Source: Nocardioides kongjuensis (GTDB lineage: Bacteria > Actinomycetota > Actinomycetes > Propionibacteriales > Nocardioidaceae). From it: a stretch of 64,000 nucleotides of DNA. The first letter of the stretch is position 1; each line of letters opens with the position of its first letter. The notes under the pieces are model-generated. The model did not search any database. It was not told the DNA's origin and worked only from the letters and a program-made list of their open reading frames with translations. The DNA lies in the NCBI RefSeq assembly GCF_013409625.1, contig NZ_JACCBF010000001.1:372001-436000 (forward strand). The letters are read 5' to 3'. The position numbers and the translations under genes were made by a program. This document shows, piece by piece, positions 50,379 through 58,894 of the stretch.

Positions 50379-51623
50379 ATGAGCGTCCAGGTCGCCGTCG
50401 TCGGGAGCGGCCCCGCCGGCTGCTACACCGCCCAGGCCCTCCTCAAGGCCCGTCCCGGAGTCGGGATCACCCTCGTGGAGCGACTCCCCGTCCCGTTCGG
50501 GCTCGTGCGGTACGGCGTTGCAGCCGACCACCAGGGCACCAAGGCCGTCACCCGGCAGTTCGACCGCGTCCTCGCGCACCCGGACGTGAGCTTCGTCGGC
50601 AACGTCGAGGTCGGCACCGACGTCAGCCTCGAGGCCCTGCGCTCGAGCTTCGACGCGGTCGTCATCGCCACCGGCCTCGACCGCGACCGACGACTCGGCA
50701 TCGCGGGGGAGGACCTGCCCGGTGTGGTCGCGTCCGGCCGGCTGACCCGGTGGGCCAACGGACATCCCGACGCGACCCACGCACCGCCGTGCCTCGGCCG
50801 GCGCGTGGTGGTCATCGGCAACGGCAACGTCGCGATCGACGTCGTACGCCTGCTCGCGAAGGAGCAGAGCGACTTCGAGGGCAGCGACCTCCCGGGCGAG
50901 GTGGCGTCGGCACTGGCCGCCGCCCGGGTGGAGGAGGTCGTCGTCGTCGGACGAGGAGCGGTGGCGGACGCCAGGTTCGACCCGGCCATGGTCAAGGAGC
51001 TGGCCCACATCAGCGGCGCGACGTTCGACGTCGAGGGCCTCACGAGCGGCGACGCGAGCCCGCAGGCGCACGCCCTTCGCCACCTCCGGGACGGCCAGCG
51101 GCGCGGGGACCGGGTGACGGTCCGGTTCAGGTTCGGCTGGACCCCGGTGCGGATCGCAGGCAATGGCCGGGTGGAGGAGGTCGTCTTCGCCGACACGACC
51201 CGGACCGAGCGCTCCGTCGTCACCGACCTGGTCGTCTCGGCCATCGGGTTCACCGGACCGGCCGCACTCGTCCCGGACGACATGCGGGCCGAGGAGGGGC
51301 GGGTCGGATCCGGCCTCTACTGCGTGGGATGGGCGCACCGCGGGCCCCGCGGCACCATTCCCGACGCCCGCGCGGACGCACGCCTCGTCGCAGCCGCCGT
51401 CCTGGACGACCTGGACGCACGGCGTACGTCGTCGGTCCGGTCCGATCCGCAGCGATGCTTCGCCGGCGTGCCCGCCACGGATCTGGCCGGCTGGCACGCC
51501 ATCGACCACCACGAACGGTCCACTGCAGGCCACGGCCGCACGCGCAACAAGGTCACCGACCGTCGGGCGCTGCTCCAGCTGGCCCGCCCCCACCTCAACC
51601 ACCTCGAAGGAGAACCAGCATGA
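50379..51623 (+). CDS. FprA-type NADPH:ferredoxin/flavodoxin reductase
   Basis: 414 residues, adrenodoxin-reductase family. FAD-binding VGSGPAGCYTAQ at 8-19, PFGLVRYGVAADHQGTK, NADPH-binding VIGNGNVAIDVVRLL and C-terminal GWAHRGPRGTIPDARADA. It should pass electrons from NADPH to the flavodoxin encoded directly downstream (ATGA overlap). The start is two bases after the permease stop. Unlike housekeeping FprA it lies in an accessory operon, dedicated to the P450. Confidence 0.92.
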   Translation: MSVQVAVVGSGPAGCYTAQALLKARPGVGITLVERLPVPFGLVRYGVAADHQGTKAVTRQFDRVLAHPDVSFVGNVEVGTDVSLEALRSSFDAVVIATGLDRDRRLGIAGEDLPGVVASGRLTRWANGHPDATHAPPCLGRRVVVIGNGNVAIDVVRLLAKEQSDFEGSDLPGEVASALAAARVEEVVVVGRGAVADARFDPAMVKELAHISGATFDVEGLTSGDASPQAHALRHLRDGQRRGDRVTVRFRFGWTPVRIAGNGRVEEVVFADTTRTERSVVTDLVVSAIGFTGPAALVPDDMRAEEGRVGSGLYCVGWAHRGPRGTIPDARADARLVAAAVLDDLDARRTSSVRSDPQRCFAGVPATDLAGWHAIDHHERSTAGHGRTRNKVTDRRALLQLARPHLNHLEGEPA

Positions 51624-52069
51624 CCATCGACGTCTTGTACGGGACCGAGTCAGGCAACGCCGAGATGGCGGCCGAGGAGATCGTCGCGGCACTCGGCGAC
51701 GCGCGGGCCGTCGACCTCCAGGACATCGGCCCCGACGACCTGGACCCGACCACCGTGTACCTGGTGCTCTGCTCCACCTACGGCGACGGCGAGCTGCCGG
51801 CTTCGGCCCAGCCGTTCGTGGACGCCCTTCACGCGCAGCAGCCCGACCTGACCGGCGTGCGCTACGCGGCCTTCGGACTGGGTGACAGCAGCTACGCAGA
51901 GTCCTACAGCCTCGGTGGCAACCAGCTGGCCGAGTGTCTCGACGCCCTCGGCGCCGAGCGCTTCGGTGACTTCGGCCGCCACGACGCGTCGAGCAGCGAC
52001 GATCTGGTCGCCTCGGCGGTGGCGTGGGCGGAAGCGGTCCTCGCCGATGCCGCCACCGCGGCGGCTTGA
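51620..52069 (+). CDS. Flavodoxin
   Basis: 149 residues. FMN-binding loops YGTESGNAE, CSTYGDGELP and FGLGDSSYAESYSLGG, resembling the flavodoxin domain of cytochrome P450 reductase and sulfite reductase, and cindoxin. AAGGAG lies nine bases before the ATG, which overlaps the reductase stop. Predicted to carry single electrons from the FprA-type reductase to the P450 in place of a ferredoxin. Confidence 0.93.
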   Translation: MTIDVLYGTESGNAEMAAEEIVAALGDARAVDLQDIGPDDLDPTTVYLVLCSTYGDGELPASAQPFVDALHAQQPDLTGVRYAAFGLGDSSYAESYSLGGNQLAECLDALGAERFGDFGRHDASSSDDLVASAVAWAEAVLADAATAAA

Positions 52070-52078
52070 GGCGCAGCG

Positions 52079-53269
52079 ATGACGACACTGACGACACTGC
52101 AGTCCGCCACCGATCCGCTGCCCTACCTGAGCGCGGAGTACCGGAGGGATCCCTATCCGTTCTACGCGGCCCTGCGCGCGCAGCACCCGGTCCACCGCCA
52201 TCCTGACGGGTTCTGGGCGATCACCTCCTACGACGCGCTCCGCAACCTGCTCTACGACCGGACGCTGGGGGTCGCCGAGCTCGACTACGGTCCCGCCGGT
52301 CCGCTGCACGACAGCATGCTGGGCGCCGACGCCCCGAAGCACACCCGCGTGCGCCGTACCCACAGCCGATGGTTCACCCCCAAGGCGGTGAGGACCTGGA
52401 CCGACATCACCCGGACCGAGGTCGACGCCCGGCTCGACCGGATCGTTGCGGATCGGGCGAGCTTCGACGCGGTCCACGACCTGGCCTTCCCCGTCACCTT
52501 CGCCACCATCAGCCACCTGCTCGGAGTTCCCGACACCGACGGGACCAAGGTGCGGCAGGCGACCTACGACATCGGCAAGAGCCTCGGCCTCGCCCCGACC
52601 GAGGCGGAGGCGGCGGGCACCGCTGCAGCGTTCGACTGGTTCGTCGGCCACATCGAGGACCTGATCGCCGACAAGCGGCGCCGGCCCGGTGACGGGCTCC
52701 TGGACGCCTTCCTCGGATTCGAGGACGAGGGGACGATGTCGCACGACGAGGTGATCGCCTCGACGACGCTGCTGTTCGCGGTGGGCCACCTCGACATCAC
52801 CTACCTCATCGCGCACGGCATCAAGCTGATGGCGGAGCATCCCGAGATCCTCGACACCTACCGTGAACGGCCCGACCAGCGCGAGGTGATCGTCAACGAG
52901 ACCCTGCGTCTCGACACCCCCGAGCAGTTCGTCGTCCGCACCACCACCCAACCGATCACCGTCGGCGGAGTCGACATCCCCGCCGGCGAGGTCCTGGTCC
53001 TGTTCATCGGCGCCGGGAACCGCGACCCGCTCGTCTTCGACGAGCCCGACACCTTCCGGCTCGACCGCGACGTCGACCTCAGCAAGCACCTCGCCTTCGG
53101 CGGCGGCATCCACGGCTGCGCCGGACAGGTGCTCGCCCGCGCCGAGGCCCACGTGGTCTTCACCGCACTGGCCGAGCGGTTCACCACTCTCGAGCTCGCA
53201 GGGCCCGTGGTCCACGACCACTCCGACTTCATCCGCTCGATCACCGCACTTCCCATCGCGGTCCGCTGA
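52079..53269 (+). CDS. Cytochrome P450, putative demethylase
   Basis: 396 residues, class-I-type bacterial length. Heme loop FGGGIHGCAG with Cys347, ExxR as E274-R277 (NETLR), PERF-region FDEPDTFRLDR. The I-helix motif is unusual: 236-241 read GHLDIT, so the position of the usual proton-relay Thr is Ile240. Located between a flavodoxin and a GcvT-like gene with PurU and FolD downstream, it probably hydroxylates an N- or O-methyl group, releasing formaldehyde. Substrate unknown. Confidence 0.92.
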   Translation: MTTLTTLQSATDPLPYLSAEYRRDPYPFYAALRAQHPVHRHPDGFWAITSYDALRNLLYDRTLGVAELDYGPAGPLHDSMLGADAPKHTRVRRTHSRWFTPKAVRTWTDITRTEVDARLDRIVADRASFDAVHDLAFPVTFATISHLLGVPDTDGTKVRQATYDIGKSLGLAPTEAEAAGTAAAFDWFVGHIEDLIADKRRRPGDGLLDAFLGFEDEGTMSHDEVIASTTLLFAVGHLDITYLIAHGIKLMAEHPEILDTYRERPDQREVIVNETLRLDTPEQFVVRTTTQPITVGGVDIPAGEVLVLFIGAGNRDPLVFDEPDTFRLDRDVDLSKHLAFGGGIHGCAGQVLARAEAHVVFTALAERFTTLELAGPVVHDHSDFIRSITALPIAVR

Positions 53270-53292
53270 CCGCCCGACCGAGGAGACGCCTC

Positions 53293-54411
53293 GTGACCAT
53301 CCAGACCGACGCGCTGCGCTCGACCCCCTTCTCGCCGCGCTTCCCCGCAACCACGGGCGAATCGATCGACGTGTACGGGTTCGCCGTACCGCTCTGGTAC
53401 ACCGACCCGGAGACGGAGTACGACGCCATCCGCAACCGCGTCGCCCTGCTGGAGTTCTCCATGCTCTACAAGTGGGACCTCACGGGAGCCGACGCGCTCG
53501 CCGTCGCCGACGCGGTGTTCTCGCGCAACCTGCGCGACCTCGGCCCGCGACGCATCGCCTACGGCGTCGTCGTGACGCCGGACGGCTACATGCTCGACGA
53601 CGTCACGGCGGCGGTCCTGGGTGAGGGCCACGTGCGCATCATCGGCGGCAACCCGGCCACCGGCCAGGCACTCGAGGTGGCCGGCGCCGGACGCGACGTC
53701 CAGGTCGCCGAGATCCGCGACACGCTGGCGGTGCTGTCCGTGCAGGGACCCAACAGCAGGGCCCTGCTCCAGCGCCTGACGGACCGCGACATGTCCAACG
53801 AGGCCTTCCCGTACTACACCTTCGACCCGGCGACCGAGATCGCCGGCATCCCCGCGCACGTCAACCGCATGGGCTTCACCGCCGAGCTCGGGTACGAGGT
53901 CATGGTTCCCGTGGAGCGAGCCCTCGAGCTCTGGGACGCGGTCCTCGCGGCGGGCCAGGACCTCGGCGTCCAGGCGGCCGCCGCGGCCGCGCTCATGCAG
54001 GTCCGCGTCGAGGCGGGGATGATCATGGGCGACGTCGAGTACGACGAGACCAGCACACCCTTCGAGTGCCGGATGGGCTGGGCCGTCGACCTCGAGAAGG
54101 CCGACTTCCAGGGGCGCGGAGCGCTGCTGGCCCACAAGGACGACGTCCGGACCCGGGTGGTCTCGGTGACCCTGGACTGCGCCCCCGACGTCGCGGAGAG
54201 GGCCCGACTTCTCCACGACGGATCGGAGGTCGGCTTCGTCACGATGGCGGTGCCCTCGCCGGCCCTCGGCGGTGCGACCCTCGCGCTGGCCCGCGTCGCC
54301 GCCCCGGCGGCGAGGATCGGCACCGAGCTCGGTCTCGACGGCGAGGTCGGCCGGGCCGTCGTCGTCCGCACCCCCGTCCACGACCCCGAGCGCACCCGCG
54401 TCCGGAGCTGA
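53293..54411 (+). CDS. GcvT-like tetrahydrofolate-dependent methyl/aminomethyltransferase
   Basis: 372 residues from GTG with GAGGAG upstream. GcvT fold: VVVTPDGYMLDDVTAAV (folate-side acidic residues 102-103), VLSVQGPNSRALLQRLT, GFTAELGYEVMVP, and TPFECRMGWAVDL, with the C-terminal barrel. No gcvH or gcvP is nearby, so it is not glycine cleavage. Relatives include DmdA and LigM demethylases and the folate domain of dimethylglycine dehydrogenase. It probably transfers the substrate's C1 group to tetrahydrofolate. Confidence 0.88.
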   Translation: MTIQTDALRSTPFSPRFPATTGESIDVYGFAVPLWYTDPETEYDAIRNRVALLEFSMLYKWDLTGADALAVADAVFSRNLRDLGPRRIAYGVVVTPDGYMLDDVTAAVLGEGHVRIIGGNPATGQALEVAGAGRDVQVAEIRDTLAVLSVQGPNSRALLQRLTDRDMSNEAFPYYTFDPATEIAGIPAHVNRMGFTAELGYEVMVPVERALELWDAVLAAGQDLGVQAAAAAALMQVRVEAGMIMGDVEYDETSTPFECRMGWAVDLEKADFQGRGALLAHKDDVRTRVVSVTLDCAPDVAERARLLHDGSEVGFVTMAVPSPALGGATLALARVAAPAARIGTELGLDGEVGRAVVVRTPVHDPERTRVRS

Positions 54412-54422
54412 GAAGAGCTGAC

Positions 54423-55268
54423 ATGAACCGCTACGTGCTCACCCTGCGTTGTCCTGACCAGCCGGGCATCATCCGTGCCTTCGCCGACGGCGTGGTCGAC
54501 GTCAAGGGCAACATCGTCGACAGCCAGCAGTACACCGATCCCGACACCGGCACCTTCTGCCTGCGCGCCGAGTTCGATTCCCCGGAGGTCAGTGCCGAGG
54601 CCGTACGCCGCACGCTCGTGGACGCCCTGGCCGACTTCGACCCGATCATCGGCCTGCGTGACGCGGACCATCGCCGTCGCGTGCTCGTGATGGTGTCCAA
54701 GTTCGACCACTGCCTCGTCGACCTGCTCTACCGCCACCGCACCGGAGAGCTGCCCGTCGACATCCCGGTGATCGTCTCCAACCACCCCGACCTCGCGCCG
54801 ATCGCCGCACAGGCCGGCATCGCCTTCGTCCACCTGCCGGTCACCAGGGACACCAAGGCGCAGGCAGAAGCCGATCTCCTCGCCCTCGTGGAGCAGCACC
54901 AGATCGACTTCGTGGTGCTGGCCCGCTACATGCAGGTGCTCTCCGACGACCTGTGCGGCAAGCTCTCCGGGCGGGTCATCAACATCCACCACTCGTTCCT
55001 GCCCGGCTTCAAGGGCGCCAAGCCGTACCACCAGGCCCACGCCCGCGGGGTGAAGCTGATCGGGGCGACCGGGCACTACGTCACCGCCGATCTCGACGAG
55101 GGACCCATCATCGAGCAGGACGTGCACCGCGTGAGCCACGCCTACACCGCCGACCAGCTGGTCGCACTGGGCCGCGACGTCGAGCGCACCGTGCTGTCGC
55201 GGGCCGTGCGTCGGCACGCCGAGGACCGTGTGCTGCTGGTCGGCGCGCGCACGGTGGTCTTCGCGTGA
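54423..55268 (+). CDS. purU: Formyltetrahydrofolate deformylase PurU
   Basis: 281 residues. N-terminal ACT domain ([29 protein letters not shown]), then the formyltransferase-fold domain with [25 protein letters not shown] and [20 protein letters not shown] holding the Asn/His/Asp triad region. It hydrolyses 10-formyl-THF to formate and THF. GAAGAGCTGAC lies before the ATG. In this operon it serves to discharge C1 units and regenerate free THF. Confidence 0.95.
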   Translation: MNRYVLTLRCPDQPGIIRAFADGVVDVKGNIVDSQQYTDPDTGTFCLRAEFDSPEVSAEAVRRTLVDALADFDPIIGLRDADHRRRVLVMVSKFDHCLVDLLYRHRTGELPVDIPVIVSNHPDLAPIAAQAGIAFVHLPVTRDTKAQAEADLLALVEQHQIDFVVLARYMQVLSDDLCGKLSGRVINIHHSFLPGFKGAKPYHQAHARGVKLIGATGHYVTADLDEGPIIEQDVHRVSHAYTADQLVALGRDVERTVLSRAVRRHAEDRVLLVGARTVVFA

Positions 55269-56134
55269 GCGCGCGCATCCTCGACGGGGCCGCGACTGCT
55301 GCCGCGATCAAGGCCGAGCTCGCCGCCCGCGTGGAGAAGCTCCGCGAGCACGGCGTCGTCCCCGGGCTCGGCACCATCCTGGTGGGCGAGGACCCCGGCT
55401 CGACCTGGTACGTCGCCGGCAAGCACCGCGACTGTGCCGAGGTCGGCATCGACTCGATCAGGATCGACCTACCCGCCGACGTCTCCCAGGCGACGGTCGA
55501 GGAGGCGGTCCTGCGGCTCAACGCCGATCCGTCGTGCACCGGCTACATCGTGCAGCTGCCGCTTCCGGCGCACATCGACGAGAACGCCGTCCTCGGGCTC
55601 ATCGACCCCGAGAAGGACGCCGACGGCCTGCACCCCACGAACCTCGGCTGGCTCGTGCTCGGTCGACGAGCTCCCTTGCCGTGCACCCCGAACGGGATCA
55701 TCGAGCTCCTGCGCCGCCACGGCCTGGACCTCGACGGCGCCGAGGTGGTGGTCGTGGGTCGCGGCGTGACCGTCGGACGACCGCTCGGGCTGCTCCTGAC
55801 GCGGCGTACGGAGAACGCGACGGTGACCCTGTGCCACACCGGGACCCGCGACCTCGCCGCGCACACCCGGGCTGCCGACGTCGTGGTGGCGGCAGCGGGG
55901 GTGGCCGGCATCATCACCGCCGACATGGTCAAGGCCGGCGCCATCGTCCTCGACGTCGGTGTCTCACGCACCGCCGACGGCAAGATCGCGGGCGACGTCG
56001 CCCTCGACGTCCACGACGTCGCCGGCTGGGTGTCCCCGAACCCGGGCGGAGTCGGACCGATGACGCGGGCCATGCTCCTGAGCAACGTCGTGGAGGCCGC
56101 GGAGGTCCGGTCCTCGGGCACGCTGGAGCGGTGA
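55265..56134 (+). CDS. folD: Methylenetetrahydrofolate dehydrogenase/cyclohydrolase FolD
   Basis: 289 residues. GTG overlaps the purU stop (GTGA). Catalytic Lys in [60 protein letters not shown], and [15 protein letters not shown]. It oxidises 5,10-methylene-THF to 10-formyl-THF with NADP+, giving NADPH. Probably an operon-specific copy; whether a second housekeeping folD exists cannot be seen in this window. Confidence 0.94.
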   Translation: MSARILDGAATAAAIKAELAARVEKLREHGVVPGLGTILVGEDPGSTWYVAGKHRDCAEVGIDSIRIDLPADVSQATVEEAVLRLNADPSCTGYIVQLPLPAHIDENAVLGLIDPEKDADGLHPTNLGWLVLGRRAPLPCTPNGIIELLRRHGLDLDGAEVVVVGRGVTVGRPLGLLLTRRTENATVTLCHTGTRDLAAHTRAADVVVAAAGVAGIITADMVKAGAIVLDVGVSRTADGKIAGDVALDVHDVAGWVSPNPGGVGPMTRAMLLSNVVEAAEVRSSGTLER

Positions 56135-56272
56135 TCTCGCCCAGGGCGAAGGCGTCCCACGCCGCTGACCGGGCCGGGCCGTCACCAACCGCGTGCACCG
56201 CTCCGCCCAGCGGGTCGTAGCGAGCGGCACTGCGTTCGTGGCAACGTGTGCGCACCGGTGGAAAGGAGCGCC

Positions 56273-57280
56273 ATGACGTACGGCGTGCAGCAGATCGACG
56301 CGCCGCTGACCGCGCACGCGGTGTTCCTGGTGCTCTCGCTCGAGCCCGGTGAGGCGGCCGCGGCCACGGTGCGGGCCGCGTTGGCCGACCTGTCCGGCGT
56401 CGTCGAGACGGTCGGCTTCCGGGACCCGGCGGCGATGCTCAGCTGCACGGTGGGCATCGGGAGCGGAGTCTGGACCGCGGTGACCGGGACGCCGCCGCCC
56501 GCCCAGCTGCACGCGTTCCGGCCGGTCGTGGGTGCGACGTACACGGCGGCAGCGACGCCCGGGGACCTGCTGGTCCACCTGCGCAGCGACCGGGCCGATC
56601 TGTGCTTCGAGACGCAGCGGCTGCTCATGGACAGGCTGCGCGGCGCGGTCCGGGTCGAGGACGAGACGACCGGATTCCGCTACTTCGACCAGCGGGACCT
56701 GCTCGGCTTCGTCGACGGCACCGCGAACCCGGTCGGGGACGACGTGCCCGGGGCGACCCGGGTGGGCGAGGAGGACGGCCTGCACGCCGGCGGGAGCTAC
56801 GTGGTGACGCAGAAGTACCTCCACGCCCTCGACCGCTGGAGCTCGCTGCCGGCCGAGGTGCAGGAGCAGGTGATCGGCAGGACCAAGCTGGACAACGTCG
56901 AGCTCGACGACGCGGCGGCGGGGCAGCGCTCCCACAAAACGTTGACGACGATCGTCGACGACGACGGCACCGAGCGCGACATCCTGCGCGACAACATGCC
57001 CTTCGGCAGCCCGGGCGCGGGGGAGTTCGGCACCTACTTCATCGGCTACTGCCGTGACCTGTGGGTCATCGAGCGGATGCTGGAGCGGATGTACGTCGGC
57101 GACCCGCCCGGCCTGCACGACCGGATCCTCGACTTCTCCGTCGCGGTCACCGGCACGACCTACTTCGCGCCGTCCGCCGCCTTCCTCGACGCGCTGGGTA
57201 CGCCGACCGCCACCGCCCCGCCCGCCGACGGGTCGCTCGGCATCGGCGGCAACCGGCCGTCGAACCACCCACCGAGCTGA
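56273..57280 (+). CDS. Dye-decolorizing peroxidase, encapsulin cargo
   Basis: 335 residues. DyP motif GFVDGTANP at 145-153, proximal His221 in RSHKTL, distal Arg239 in ILRDNMPFGS, ferredoxin-like alpha/beta repeats. The C-terminal 19 residues form a flexible Pro-rich tail holding DGSLGIGG (319-326), the LGIG core of encapsulin cargo-loading peptides. AAAGGAGCG precedes the ATG. It uses H2O2 to oxidise dyes, lignin-like phenols or other substrates inside the shell made by the next gene. Confidence 0.94.
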   Translation: MTYGVQQIDAPLTAHAVFLVLSLEPGEAAAATVRAALADLSGVVETVGFRDPAAMLSCTVGIGSGVWTAVTGTPPPAQLHAFRPVVGATYTAAATPGDLLVHLRSDRADLCFETQRLLMDRLRGAVRVEDETTGFRYFDQRDLLGFVDGTANPVGDDVPGATRVGEEDGLHAGGSYVVTQKYLHALDRWSSLPAEVQEQVIGRTKLDNVELDDAAAGQRSHKTLTTIVDDDGTERDILRDNMPFGSPGAGEFGTYFIGYCRDLWVIERMLERMYVGDPPGLHDRILDFSVAVTGTTYFAPSAAFLDALGTPTATAPPADGSLGIGGNRPSNHPPS

Positions 57281-57336
57281 CGACCGAACCCGACGACCGC
57301 GCCCCCGACGACCGCCCCCCGACGAGAGGACTCCCG

Positions 57337-58131
57337 ATGGACCACCTGATGCGGCACCTCGCCCCGATCACCGCGGCGACCTGGAAGAACCTCGACGACG
57401 AGGCCCGCGACCGGCTGGCCCCGGTGCTCGGCGCCCGCCGGCTGGTCGACTTCGGCGGCCCCCTCGGCTGGGAGCACTCCGCCATGAGCACCGGCAGGGT
57501 GAGCGCCGCCGAGGACGGCCCGCTCGCCGGCACGTCGCTGCGGCGGCGGGTGGTCCTGCCGCTCGTCGAGGCCCGGGTCCCGTTCTCGCTGTCGCGGGCC
57601 GAGCTCGACGACGACGCCCGCGGTGCCCTCGACACCGACCTCGGACCGCTCGACGAGGCGGCGGTCCGGCTCGCCGAGCTCGAGAACCGGGCCCTGCTCT
57701 CGGGCGACTCCGGCTTCGCCGGCATCATCGGCTCGACGCCGCACCCGGTGCTCAGCCAGGGCGGCGACCCGGCACTCCTCCCGCGTCAGGTCGCGCAGGC
57801 GGTCGAGCTGCTGTCGCGTTCCGGTGTCGGTGGACCGTACGCGCTCGCGGCCGGGTCCACGACCTGGATCGAGGTGCTCGGTGGCAACGACGCGGGTGGC
57901 CAGCCGCTGAGGCGCCACGTCGAGCGTGCCCTCGACGGCCCGATCGTGTGGACCCCGGGGGTCGACGGCGCGGTCGTGGTGAGCACGCGTGGGGGAGACT
58001 TCCGCCTGGAGGTGGGGCAGGACATCTCCCTCGGCTACGCCGGCCACACCGCCGACACGGTCGAGCTGTACCTCGAGGAGTCCTTCGCGTTCCAGGTCGC
58101 CACCCCGGAGGCGGCCGTCGTCATCCGTTAG
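57337..58131 (+). CDS. Encapsulin shell protein (family 1, linocin-type)
   Basis: 264 residues. HK97-type capsid fold: N-terminal HLMRHLAPITAATWKNLDDEA, LGARRLVDFGGPLGWEHSA, RARVPFSLSRAELDD-like region, ENRALLSGDSGFAGIIGST, and the C-terminal GQDISLGYAGHTADTVELYLEESFAF. About 60 subunits would form a T=1 nanocompartment that loads the DyP via its LGIG tail. The ATG follows GAGAGGA. The gene is 56 bases after the DyP gene. It converges with the FNR-type gene. Confidence 0.95.
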   Translation: MDHLMRHLAPITAATWKNLDDEARDRLAPVLGARRLVDFGGPLGWEHSAMSTGRVSAAEDGPLAGTSLRRRVVLPLVEARVPFSLSRAELDDDARGALDTDLGPLDEAAVRLAELENRALLSGDSGFAGIIGSTPHPVLSQGGDPALLPRQVAQAVELLSRSGVGGPYALAAGSTTWIEVLGGNDAGGQPLRRHVERALDGPIVWTPGVDGAVVVSTRGGDFRLEVGQDISLGYAGHTADTVELYLEESFAFQVATPEAAVVIR

Positions 58132-58167
58132 CGTGCCGGTCGCGTCCGATCTCGGGAGGGCTCGTGC

Positions 58168-58884
58168 TCAGCCGGTCGGACCGAACCGCTCCACCCGGAT
58201 CGCGCCCGGCTCCACCCCGCAGTCGAGCAGCAGCTCCTCCGCGTAGGCGGCGAAGCGGGCCGAGCCGCAGACGAACGCGATGTCCGTGCCGGCGAGCAGC
58301 GGGGCGAGCTCGTCGGCGGTGAGCGGACCCGCCGCCCGCGTGTCGGTGGCGGTGCGGGTCCAGGCAAGCGTGGCACCGGCGCGGGCGAGCTCGTCGGCGT
58401 ACGGCAGCTCCTGCGGCGAGCGACCCGTCGCGACCACCCGGAGCAGCGGGGAGCGGCCCAGCCGGCGGGCGGTGCGGGCCATGGCGACGGCGGGGACGAC
58501 GCCGGTCCCGCCGACCAGGCACAGGGCCGGGGTCGTGGTGTCCCACGTGAACCAGCGGCCGATCGGACCGCGCATCTCCAGCACGTCGCCGACCTCGGCG
58601 ACGTCGGCGAGGAACTCGGAGACCTCGCCGTCGGGGAGCCGTTCCACCAGGAACTCGACCAGCGGGTCGTCCTCGTCGGAGGCGATCGAGTAGGAGCGCT
58701 GGGCGGTGTAGTCGTCGGGTGCCCTGAGCCGGATCAGGTAGTGCTGTCCGGGCCGGTGGCGGTGCCGGTCCTCGACATGCATCCGCAGCCGGACCGTCGA
58801 GGGGGTCGGCAGGTCCTTCTCGATGATCCGTCCGGTGGTCCAGGTGGTCTCGAGTGCGCGCACGCCGTCGATGGATCCGCTCAT
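58168..58884 (-). CDS. FNR-type flavin oxidoreductase
   Basis: 238 residues. FAD-binding RSYSIAS motif, HRPGQHYLIRLRAP barrel, NAD(P)-binding CLVGGTGVVPAVAMAR, and C-terminal AFVCGSARFAAYAEELL. There is no 2Fe-2S domain. It starts ten bases after the molybdoenzyme stop, so the two likely form a unit in which this protein exchanges electrons between NAD(P)H and the Mo centre. GAGG precedes the ATG. Confidence 0.88.
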   Translation of the reverse strand: MSGSIDGVRALETTWTTGRIIEKDLPTPSTVRLRMHVEDRHRHRPGQHYLIRLRAPDDYTAQRSYSIASDEDDPLVEFLVERLPDGEVSEFLADVAEVGDVLEMRGPIGRWFTWDTTTPALCLVGGTGVVPAVAMARTARRLGRSPLLRVVATGRSPQELPYADELARAGATLAWTRTATDTRAAGPLTADELAPLLAGTDIAFVCGSARFAAYAEELLLDCGVEPGAIRVERFGPTG

Positions 58885-58894
58885 GGTGTGGACC

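Noticed and set aside
53293..56134. Glycine cleavage or serine cycle operon
   Set aside because: No gcvP, gcvH, lpd or glyA; the P450 chain and PurU instead point to demethylation.
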